Shown here piece after piece: positions 9,504 through 17,094 of a DNA stretch of 64,000 nt (its first letter is position 1; each line of letters starts with the position of its first letter). Origin of the DNA: Candidatus Poribacteria bacterium (lineage in GTDB: Bacteria > Poribacteria > WGA-4E > JAJDTR01); contig JAPPIK010000051.1 of the NCBI GenBank assembly GCA_028820655.1, positions 60,106 to 124,105 of the forward strand, written 5' to 3'. A model generated the notes under the pieces. The model was given only the letters and a program-made list of their open reading frames with translations. It was not told the origin of the DNA and made no database searches. The translations under genes and the position numbers were made by a program.

Positions 9504-10115
9504 ATGAATTTCCGACAACAGCTAATTTACCTCACGTTTTGTGGCGCCACTGTACTCATCGGCATGTTGCTTTCATCGTGTGCTGCCAATCCTTATGCAA
9601 AGTTTTACACATCTGTTCCGAATAGTTCTGGTGTTTTAGTGGAGAGGCAACCTAGCGAAAACCCTACTATTGTCAGGGGAGAGTCTGTTCCACCGGGGCC
9701 TGCCGAAACCATGCTTCCAATTGTCAGAAAAGAAATTCGCCTGATGCAAAGCAATGGGCACCAATTGATTGGCTATTCTATCTTCCTATCGTCAAAGCAA
9801 CAGCTTGGAATGCTCAGATCTCATGCAAAAAAAATTGGTGCAGACACTGCTATTTTTTACAAGCAGTATCGACACACCGAACGCGGGCATGTGCCACTTA
9901 CTTTACCCGATGCAAGAAAAAAAATAAAGGTACAGCGATCAGGTACAATTTCAGGAGACGTATCGGTTTACTACAACGAGGACGAAATAATCACATTGCC
10001 AAAAACTTACACGACGCATTGGTTGCCTTATAGCCGCGACAGATACAGTTTCTGTGCAACCTTTTGGATAAGAAGGCAATTTGGCAAACAGGGTTATATA
10101 AGGAGAAAACAATGA
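9504..10115 (+). CDS. Putative lipoprotein with MNFRQ leader
   Basis: A 203-residue product; ggagg lies nine bases before the ATG. The leader MNFRQQLIYLTFCGATVLIG ends in a lipobox LLSSC (Cys26). The middle part (IRLMQSNGHQLIGYSIF, AKKIGADTAIFYKQY) has the look of small envelope lipoproteins with a GAD motif, but I cannot name the family. The last residues are basic. Its stop overlaps the start of the next gene by ATGA, so the two are probably translated together. The two genes share the same leader sequence but differ after it. Confidence 0.65.
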   Translation: MNFRQQLIYLTFCGATVLIGMLLSSCAANPYAKFYTSVPNSSGVLVERQPSENPTIVRGESVPPGPAETMLPIVRKEIRLMQSNGHQLIGYSIFLSSKQQLGMLRSHAKKIGADTAIFYKQYRHTERGHVPLTLPDARKKIKVQRSGTISGDVSVYYNEDEIITLPKTYTTHWLPYSRDRYSFCATFWIRRQFGKQGYIRRKQ

Positions 10116-10627
10116 ACTTTCGACAAAAACTCGCCTATACCGCCACCGGCGCCGCGTTCATGCTTGTCGGCATGCTCACTGCCAATCACCTAACACCAAT
10201 CAACGCCGAAAACGACACCTTCGGTGATATAATCTGTACAGGCTTAACAGTTATTGACAAGCACTCACCAGCAAAAGTTCACATATATGCCGATAGACAC
10301 GGGGCAACGCTTCAATTGACGGCGGGACAATCTGAACAACAGAGGATAAAGTTGACGTGTTCCGAGTCCGACGAACATGCTCGTATCTCCGTGTCCGGGG
10401 GGCGCGATGGGAATCATGCCATAGATATCTTCACCGAGAGCAGGGGCAACGTAAAAAATCCCGACAATCCGGAGGATGCATCTTTCGGTATTGCCATTTA
10501 CAATCTTAACAAAAGTAGAATTTCCCGTGCGGGAATGATGGTACGCGGAAGTGGCGAGGGTTCCTTTTTTGCTAATGGTGTCGATGATAAACCGTTATGG
10601 GATTCACCTACAAGTTATAACCAATAA
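10112..10627 (+). CDS. Exported protein of unknown function with MNFRQ leader
   Basis: 171 residues from the ATG at 10112, preceded by aaggag; an in-frame ATG at 10064 lies inside the previous gene and lacks a ribosome site. Residues 1-32 form a signal sequence (FMLVGMLTANHLTP). The mature part is beta-rich with short repeats (VHIYADRHGATLQL, ARISVSGGRDG, FGIAIYNLNKSRISRAGMMV), suggesting a beta-helix or sandwich built from short strands. No family is recognised. Overlaps the upstream lipoprotein gene by four bases. Confidence 0.65.
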   Translation: MNFRQKLAYTATGAAFMLVGMLTANHLTPINAENDTFGDIICTGLTVIDKHSPAKVHIYADRHGATLQLTAGQSEQQRIKLTCSESDEHARISVSGGRDGNHAIDIFTESRGNVKNPDNPEDASFGIAIYNLNKSRISRAGMMVRGSGEGSFFANGVDDKPLWDSPTSYNQ

Positions 10628-10822
10628 GAAGTGGCAAATGTTTTCGCCAATTACCGTGGCAGTGGGTTTGGAGCAAATTCCCTTTCTCACGTTCCTCGCA
10701 ACACGGTCTAAGATGTTCAATCCGCAAAAAGCCGAGTTTTGAAAAACCCGATTGCTCTAAATGGAGTGCCATCTTCTGAATCTGTGTTTCCACACTGACC
10801 ACCGTTCTTTGAAGGACATACC

Positions 10823-12208
10823 ATGCCCGAAAAAAAGCCCCATATCCTGCTGCTTATCAACGATGAACACCGCCCCGATGTGATGCCGATTGAAGGCGAT
10901 CCGCACATTCGGACGCCCACCCTTGACCGGTTCATCAACCAAGGCACATACTTCCGCAACGCCTATACGCCGTCGCCGATCTGCGTACCGGCGCGGCAGA
11001 GTTTTCTCTCCGGTCTATACCCGCACAACACGGGCGCCCTCGAAAACGACAACGAGATGCCGAGCGAAACTGTGACCATGCCCGGTCACCTCTCACGCTA
11101 CGGCTACCAAGCGGTCGGCGCGGGCAAGATGCACTTTCCGGGTCCCGACCAGATGCACGGCTGGCATGAACGCATCGGCAGGGATATCCGAGGTCGGAAC
11201 GGCTATGAATCGGCGAAGGATCCGGAGCGCAAAGCCGAGACCTTCACCGAACCCGGTACCGGCAAATGGTCGTCCGCCAAGGAGGTTACGAACGCCCGTG
11301 TCGGCAAGGGTTACTGGATGTCGCACGACAAGTATTGCGTGGACGGGGCGTTGATGTTCCTTGAGGAATACTTTGTCAACGAGGCGTACGACAGACCCGG
11401 CAACCGCCCGCTGCTGCTCGCCGTCAGCCTGTGGTGTCCGCACTATCCGTACCAGTGCCCCGAGGACCTGTTCAACTACTACATGCGCCGTGTGGAGCCG
11501 TACGTCGAGGATTTGCCCGAGAAATTCGCCTGCGACGATTTCTTCAAGGTGAAGATCGGGGAGGATGTGACCTACCGCGAGGCACACCGGGCGACGGCTG
11601 CATATTACGGCATGATCGAGTGGGTGGATATCCAGTACGCCCGCGTCATAGCACGACTTGAGGAGTTGAACGTGCTCGACGACTTCATCGTCGCCTTCAT
11701 GAGCGATCACGGCGAGATGCTGGGGCAGAAGGGGCTGTGGGAGAAACAGCAGTATTTCGAGGCATCGGCGCGCGTGCCGTTCTTCATCTCGTGCCCGGGA
11801 GGCGGGTCAATCTCGACCGAAAGATGGGATTCCATACCGCGCGGGGGTGTCGTTCAGCAGAACGTCTCGTTGGTCGACCTGTTCCCGACGCTATGTGATC
11901 TGGTGAACGTTCCTGCCCCGGAGGGGTTGGATGGGCGTTCGTTGGTTCCGATCATGGAGGGGCGAACGGATGAATGGGAGAACGAGGCGTATTCCGAACT
12001 CCACACGCACCAACACGGACCGTCGGTGATGGTCAAGCACGAGCATCTGAAGTATTTCCGTTTTGAGGGCAAGGGTTGGCCGGAGCAACTCTTCGATTTG
12101 GCGGTCGATCCCGATGAGAACCGAAATCTGATCGATGATGAGGCGTATGCGGAGGATTTAAAGCGGTTGCGCGCCAAAGCAGATTCGTTTAACAGGAGTA
12201 ATGCGTAA
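10823..12208 (+). CDS. Sulfatase (formylglycine-dependent, arylsulfatase type)
   Basis: 461 residues; aagga lies seven bases before the ATG. The sulfatase signature SPICVPARQSFLSG has the C-x-P-x-R core with Cys54, which must be converted to formylglycine for activity. Metal-site motifs are INDEH (residues 12-16; a variant of the common DD) and MSDHGEMLGQKGLWEKQ. It hydrolyses sulfate esters, probably on a polysaccharide or its fragments given the glycosidase-like neighbours. No signal peptide is visible, unlike the sulfatase at 31037, so it may act on imported sulfated sugars. No sulfatase-maturing enzyme is encoded in the window. Confidence 0.93.
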   Translation: MPEKKPHILLLINDEHRPDVMPIEGDPHIRTPTLDRFINQGTYFRNAYTPSPICVPARQSFLSGLYPHNTGALENDNEMPSETVTMPGHLSRYGYQAVGAGKMHFPGPDQMHGWHERIGRDIRGRNGYESAKDPERKAETFTEPGTGKWSSAKEVTNARVGKGYWMSHDKYCVDGALMFLEEYFVNEAYDRPGNRPLLLAVSLWCPHYPYQCPEDLFNYYMRRVEPYVEDLPEKFACDDFFKVKIGEDVTYREAHRATAAYYGMIEWVDIQYARVIARLEELNVLDDFIVAFMSDHGEMLGQKGLWEKQQYFEASARVPFFISCPGGGSISTERWDSIPRGGVVQQNVSLVDLFPTLCDLVNVPAPEGLDGRSLVPIMEGRTDEWENEAYSELHTHQHGPSVMVKHEHLKYFRFEGKGWPEQLFDLAVDPDENRNLIDDEAYAEDLKRLRAKADSFNRSNA

Positions 12209-12353
12209 TGGACTTCCATCTCGCTCATTGTCCGCCCGCTTGAGCGAACTACTATCGCGCTGAGAACTCTATGGGAGGTCTACCGCGTTCGCTATTCACT
12301 CACTTGCTGGAACTGCATCGCATTCGCTATTCGCTCATTTGATCCCTATGGAT

Positions 12354-12374
12354 GGTGGGCAGAGCCCACCCTAC
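12354..12374 (-). repeat. Class-2 GTAG hairpin, preceded by solo insert units
   Basis: GTAG, then GGTGGGCT C TGCCCACC on the minus strand. Just before it (12270-12343) are two to three copies of the cgttcgctattcactcacttg unit found nested in composite REPs. Confidence 0.75.
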
Positions 12375-12457
12375 ACTTAGATTCGGTTGATCGTTATTCA
12401 CTCGCTTGATGGAAACTATTTTTACGGATTACGCTTCACGTATTCCTACACAACACA

Positions 12458-13975
12458 ATGACCCCTCACAAACTCGATTACGGCACGGAACTATTTGTAG
12501 ACGATTTGCTCATTGAGACGAAGCGCGGTGTCACGCGCACGCTTCATCCGGCGGCCAAAACACCGGAACCGGTCTTGGCGCCGGAGCCCGGCAAGCCGTG
12601 GGAGAACGACGGACCCGAGCGAACCAAACGGGTGAATCTCTTGGGAACGGTGCTCCACGACAAGAGGTCGAACAGATACCAGATGTGGTATTTGGCTCGC
12701 ATGGATCCGGATCACGGACACCGCATCCCCGGTTTATATGTCCCCCGCACCGGCGCCGGAGACGCCACCCGGTACATGGGACGGCGCACAGACGATGACG
12801 GCAGGAATTTCCGAGGCAGCGACATCGGCGACCTGCTCTGCTATGCCGAAAGCGATGACGGGCTGAAGTGGACCAAACCGGATTTGGGGGTGTTCGATTT
12901 TGACGATAGCCCGAACAACAACATCGTTTGGGACCTGCACGGCGCCAGCGTATTTCTTGACGACGCCCGAGACGACTGGGAGCGTTATACGGCGATCGGT
13001 TTTTGCCGCCGCTACCGGAACATCTTCGTGATAAAGTCGCCCGACGGTATCCATTGGAACGATGAAGGATTGAAACAGCCGGTGATAGAGCGCTCCAACG
13101 AGGGACCTACGAATGTGGTGTACGACGCAAAGGCTGACCGCTACCTCTCTTATATGCTGCTCGGGGGAGGAGCGGAGCGCCGCCACATCGAATACAGCGA
13201 GAGCGAGAAATTGGAAGACGGCTGGTCGGAAATAACCCCCATGCTGGAGCCGAGTCCGAGAGACGACGCGCTGGGAAAAGAACGCTACGGCGCCATCCGA
13301 GCGGAGTTTCACAACATGTCCGGTTATCCCTATGGCAGCATTTATGTCGGTATTTTGGGCGTCCTCTACGTCACCGAGGATATCGTGAATACCGTGCCGG
13401 GGCAGGCAGCCGTCGATGGCCCCATCGACGCGCAATTCGTCTATAGCAGAGACGGCGTGAACTGGCACCATTTTGAAGACCGGACACAGGTTCTTCCACG
13501 CGGGAAGGGTGGCGAATACGATTCGGGCATGATTCTCTTCACCGCCAAGGAGCCGTTGGTAGAAGATGACGAGATCCATTGGTATTACACCGGCAGCACA
13601 CAGACGCACGGCAAACTGTTGAAGGACAAGGTGATGTCCATCGGGAGAGCCAGTTGGCGGTTAGACGGGTTTGTCTCGCTCGATGCGGCTGACGGCGTGG
13701 TTGAAACCGTTCCGCTGCAAATGCCGGACGGGGGGCTCGAAGTGAACGTTGACGCGAGCGCGGGCAGCCTTGCCGTCGAGGTGTTGTCGCCGGACGGAGG
13801 GGTGCAGTCAGGATATTCGGCGGAAAGCTGCACGTCTATCCGCGGGGATCACGTGCGCCATCCGGTTCGCTGGGGTGACCGCGGTTTGAATCGGGCGGAA
13901 CAGCCGTGCCGGCTTCGTTTTCGTTTGAAGGGTGCGAGGCTTTACAGTTTTCGTATTCTCCCGCCTGGAGATTGA
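12458..13975 (+). CDS. Propeller glycosidase-like protein (paralog 2)
   Basis: A 505-residue member of the eight-protein family. Family motifs in order: DYGTELFVDDLLIE (entry strand), YQMWYLARMD, LLCYAESDDGLKWTKPDLGVFDF, NNNIVWDLHGASVFLDD, KSPDGIHWND, DAQFVYSRDGVNWHHFE, EIHWYYTGS, then the C-terminal domain LEVNVDASAGSLAVEVLS ending RLRFRLKGARLYSFRIL. No signal peptide. It is most like the two genes at 60633-63970 in the LHGASVFLDD and DGPIDAQ segments. The start codon lacks a clear ribosome site. Glycoside-cleaving activity is inferred from the fold only. Confidence 0.78.
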   Translation: MTPHKLDYGTELFVDDLLIETKRGVTRTLHPAAKTPEPVLAPEPGKPWENDGPERTKRVNLLGTVLHDKRSNRYQMWYLARMDPDHGHRIPGLYVPRTGAGDATRYMGRRTDDDGRNFRGSDIGDLLCYAESDDGLKWTKPDLGVFDFDDSPNNNIVWDLHGASVFLDDARDDWERYTAIGFCRRYRNIFVIKSPDGIHWNDEGLKQPVIERSNEGPTNVVYDAKADRYLSYMLLGGGAERRHIEYSESEKLEDGWSEITPMLEPSPRDDALGKERYGAIRAEFHNMSGYPYGSIYVGILGVLYVTEDIVNTVPGQAAVDGPIDAQFVYSRDGVNWHHFEDRTQVLPRGKGGEYDSGMILFTAKEPLVEDDEIHWYYTGSTQTHGKLLKDKVMSIGRASWRLDGFVSLDAADGVVETVPLQMPDGGLEVNVDASAGSLAVEVLSPDGGVQSGYSAESCTSIRGDHVRHPVRWGDRGLNRAEQPCRLRFRLKGARLYSFRILPPGD

Positions 13976-14154
13976 GGGCGTGTATCGCGCATGGTCCATT
14001 GATCTTTAGAGATTATCTTGCACCGCATTTGGAAGGTTGGATTGACGTTGCTGATTGGTCGGTTCGCTAAGAATATATGGCAAGAGATGGGAGCCGGTAG
14101 TTAACACGCTACCAAGTAACTCTTTTTCAGAATCAGTCTTGGAGAAGGAAATCT

Positions 14155-14203
14155 GTACCACAATCTGTTAGATTGTGATCCGCAAACTAACAGTTTGCGG
14201 TAC
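14155..14203. repeat. Double-hairpin element, second copy
   Basis: Two perfect hairpins, CACAATCT GTT AGATTGTG and CGCAAACT AAC AGTTTGCG, separated by three bases and flanked by GTAC on both sides. Confidence 0.8.
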
Positions 14204-14208
14204 GAGAG

Positions 14209-14680
14209 TGTTACGTGCTGAAGGAAGTATTCCGATTGGAATAATGTCATGCTCTCAAGTAACACTCGACATAGCACTCCGCTGGAGTGCGGCGATTGGA
14301 CGCATCATGATTCTATTGACATTGCACTCCGCTGGAGTGAAAACCAGACGACGAAGGAACACTTTTCACGGCTAATCATTGAGCGAAAAAAACCAGTGTT
14401 ACTTGCTGAAAGAATTATCCCGACAGGGATAATGGCACGCTCTTAAGTAACACTCCACATTGCACTCCGCTGGAGTGCGGTGATTGGACGCATCACGATT
14501 CTATTGACATTGCACTCCGCTGGAGTGCAGACGCGGTGAGGAATCGTGTTCTATTGACATCTCACTCCTCTGGAGTGAAACTATTCTACGATGGAATGCT
14601 TTTTCAAAACCTGTCATAGAGCGCAAAATGAGTGTTACTTGCTGACAGAATTATTCCGACAGGGACAATGGGGTGCTCTT
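14209..14680. repeat. 188-bp tandem duplication with CACTCC hairpins
   Basis: The phrase gtgttac.tgctga occurs at 14209, 14396 and 14631. Inside are five copies of the hairpin GCACTCC GCT GGAGTGC or a near variant (14274, 14324, 14462, 14512, 14562); copies 1/3 and 2/4 are each 188 bases apart. Unlike other hairpins here they lack a GTAG foot. A related hairpin is at 50213-50229. Confidence 0.75.
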
Positions 14681-14746
14681 AACCATGATTCGCGGGATCT
14701 CTTTCGCGGTCGTAGTACACTCCCTTGATCCCGCACTGCAAGAAAT

Positions 14747-14767
14747 GGTGGGCAGTGCCCACCCTAC
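14747..14767 (-). repeat. Class-2 GTAG hairpin
   Basis: GTAG plus GGTGGGCA C TGCCCACC on the minus strand. Relative to 8898-8918 both sides of one stem pair are changed together (C-G to G-C). Confidence 0.8.
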
Positions 14768-14787
14768 AATACGCTACGGTGGGGTGG

Positions 14788-14814
14788 GAATCGCGACCGG
14801 GAGGTCGCTCCTAC
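14788..14814 (-). repeat. REP palindrome
   Basis: 27 bases: GTAG foot, GCGACC TCCC GGTCGC stem-loop, GATTC tail, on the minus strand. Confidence 0.88.
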
Positions 14815-14833
14815 CGGGTGGCGTATGGTGGGG

Positions 14834-14860
14834 GAATCGCGACCGGGAGATCGCTCCTAC
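14834..14860 (-). repeat. REP palindrome
   Basis: 27 bases, same orientation as the REP at 14788 and 46 bases from it. The stem is GCGATC/GGTCGC with one G-T pair. Confidence 0.88.
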
Positions 14861-14934
14861 CGGCAGGGGAATGGCATGATTTTCAATCATTCATCAGTTC
14901 GAGGATTAAGATTTAATGGGAGAACCAAACGCGC

Positions 14935-16575
14935 ATGACGGATAAACCGGAAAAGAGAAGCCTTACCGAACCGTTGGACATCCAGCGGAAGATCGACGAC
15001 ACGCTGGCGGGCAGGCGCCCGATTGAAAGTAGGAAGTATCCTCACTTTATGCCCGATTACGAGATTCCGTTTCTCCACATCGGTACGCAGAAACAGTTGT
15101 TCTTGGATAACTTTATCATCGATCACCTTGAGGATGTGGAAAGGGTGATCCCCGAACCGTACCGTCCCGAAGAGCCGATTCTCGAGGTTGGAGACCTCCC
15201 TTGGGAGATTCACTACAACCCTTTTCCGTCGGGCGCGGTCCAAGACCCCGACGACGGCAAATTCAAGATGTGGTACATCCAATCCCTGTCCGGCGACCCG
15301 TTCAACACGGGTCAAGTGTTGTGCTATGCCGAATCGATCGACTGTATCCACTGGGAAAAGCCTCTCAGCGACAAATGTTTGCCATACGAGAATTACAGGG
15401 AGACCAACATCGTGGAACGGGACACCGCGGGCGTGACGGTGGTGCTCAACCACGATCAGAGCGACCCCGATAAGAAGTTCCTGATGCTCTACAGTGCCTA
15501 CGGCTTGGCACGTGAGAGAGGCGAACCTCTCACATCCACGGTGAAGGCGTCGCCGGACGGATTGCGCTGGACGACCGTCAGCGATTACAGCACCTACCGC
15601 CATCATCACGAGCCGAGAATCATCTGGGACGAATCGATAGAAAAGTGGGTTGCCTACAGTCAGTATTCCCATCACCAGAACTTCCTGTACCGCAAACGGC
15701 AAATTGGGCGGCAGGAGAGCGAGGACTTCATCAACTGGTCGCCCAAGGAGGTGGTGATATCGGTGGATTGGGAGCCGGACTTGCCCCCGAATCTGGAGTT
15801 TCACGAGATGTCGGTTCGCAAGGTCGGCGGGCAATATATCGGCATCCCCGGCGAGTTCATGGCTGAGCCGATCTGGTGCTCCAGAGACGGTGGGAACTGG
15901 CGGGATCTGGCGTTTGTCAGGCTGGGTTTATACACGAGCCGCGACGGCAGACGTTGGGTGCGGGTCGGGGGACCGGGAGCATGGGTCGACAACCGCGCTC
16001 CGGGGAGCATCGACTACGGCTACGTCTGCTATACATCTACCGGTCAGCTCGTTCACGACGGAAAACTCCATATTCCGTACTTGGCGATTCCGGACAAACA
16101 GGAATGGTACAGTTATCCGCCGCCCGCGTTAATGGTGCCCGAAGCCGCCTTCGAAGCGGGCAAAGCGGATTGGGAGAATTTGGTAGCGGTTATGGGCGGC
16201 TACCCGAGACGGCGCCGCTCGGTCGGCGCGCTCATCCTGCGGGAAGACGGCTGGGCGGAACTCAAGCCGACCTATGAGAACGGCAAGGTGTTTGCCAGGC
16301 AGTTTGTGTTCGAGGGTGATTGCCTGAAGATCAATGCCGACTGTTACGGCGGGTATATGCGCGCCGAGATTCTCGATCCCGATTTCAAGCCGTACCCCGG
16401 ATTCGCCGCTGAGGATTCTGTCCCCGTGTGTTCGGATGATCCCAATCAGATTTGGCACACCGTACGTTGGAAAGACGATGCGGATTTGAGAACACTGTGG
16501 AACAAGCCGTGCCGACTCTGTTTTCATCTTCATCAGGCGAGTCTGTACGCCTTTCAGTTTGAAGAGGGTCAGTGA
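14935..16575 (+). CDS. Propeller glycosidase-like protein (paralog 3)
   Basis: 546 residues, the near twin of paralog 1. Long stretches agree almost residue for residue, e.g. LHIGTQKQLFLDNFI, YSQYSHHQNFLYRKRQIG, WSPKEVVISVDWEPDLPP, MSVRKVGGQYIG. The propeller spans about 40-430 and the C-terminal beta domain 440-546 ends HQASLYAFQF. There is no signal peptide. The gene sits directly behind two REPs, about 8.6 kb from its twin with a sulfatase and another propeller gene between. Probably acts on a related glycan; no substrate is known. Confidence 0.8.
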   Translation: MTDKPEKRSLTEPLDIQRKIDDTLAGRRPIESRKYPHFMPDYEIPFLHIGTQKQLFLDNFIIDHLEDVERVIPEPYRPEEPILEVGDLPWEIHYNPFPSGAVQDPDDGKFKMWYIQSLSGDPFNTGQVLCYAESIDCIHWEKPLSDKCLPYENYRETNIVERDTAGVTVVLNHDQSDPDKKFLMLYSAYGLARERGEPLTSTVKASPDGLRWTTVSDYSTYRHHHEPRIIWDESIEKWVAYSQYSHHQNFLYRKRQIGRQESEDFINWSPKEVVISVDWEPDLPPNLEFHEMSVRKVGGQYIGIPGEFMAEPIWCSRDGGNWRDLAFVRLGLYTSRDGRRWVRVGGPGAWVDNRAPGSIDYGYVCYTSTGQLVHDGKLHIPYLAIPDKQEWYSYPPPALMVPEAAFEAGKADWENLVAVMGGYPRRRRSVGALILREDGWAELKPTYENGKVFARQFVFEGDCLKINADCYGGYMRAEILDPDFKPYPGFAAEDSVPVCSDDPNQIWHTVRWKDDADLRTLWNKPCRLCFHLHQASLYAFQFEEGQ

Positions 16576-17094
16576 AACGGGATTTGGCAGTAGTAGGCGT
16601 ACTCCGTATGCCGTAACCCCGGTGCAGATTCCGCAACAGCAGAGGGATTCCTATCCGAACTTCCTATGGACTCGCTTCAGCGGGAACTCTTACCGGCCAG
16701 ATTCCCCTTCACTATTCGTTCCGTTGACCCCTTACCGTTCGCTCGATCGGTTTCAGTTTATCGACAGATATCGTACTGGCAAATAGCGGTTAAAGTCACT
16801 CCTCCCAACCAATTACCAAGATTTCTTTCACACCTGTTATTCAAACGGACTCTTGGACATTCCCGTACGCACCTGATGAAATTGGGATTGTACCAAATAC
16901 TCGATACCGACTCGTATATCATTTTATTGGGACGAAAGTAAGAAATCTGCACATTTCCCGAGAAAATTAATCGGTCGTGTGATGATTCCCCTCCAAAGTG
17001 CATCTTCAATAGTAGAAGGCACGTCTCCAGGCAGACAGCGAGTTTCATTCAGAAGGTCTTTCGCATCCAACCACTCAAGCTTGGGAGTCAAAGG
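16576..17094. other. Intergenic region before the sigma-propeller gene
   Basis: About 520 bases with degraded repeat-like phrases (ttcactattcgttccgttgacccc) and no convincing gene. Confidence 0.4.

Larger units (their letters stand above)
13976..14934. other. 0.96-kb repeat field between two propeller genes
   Basis: Contains the double hairpin 14155-14203, a 188-bp tandem duplication (14209-14680), a class-2 hairpin (14747-14767) and two REPs (14788-14814, 14834-14860). No gene is visible. Confidence 0.7.
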
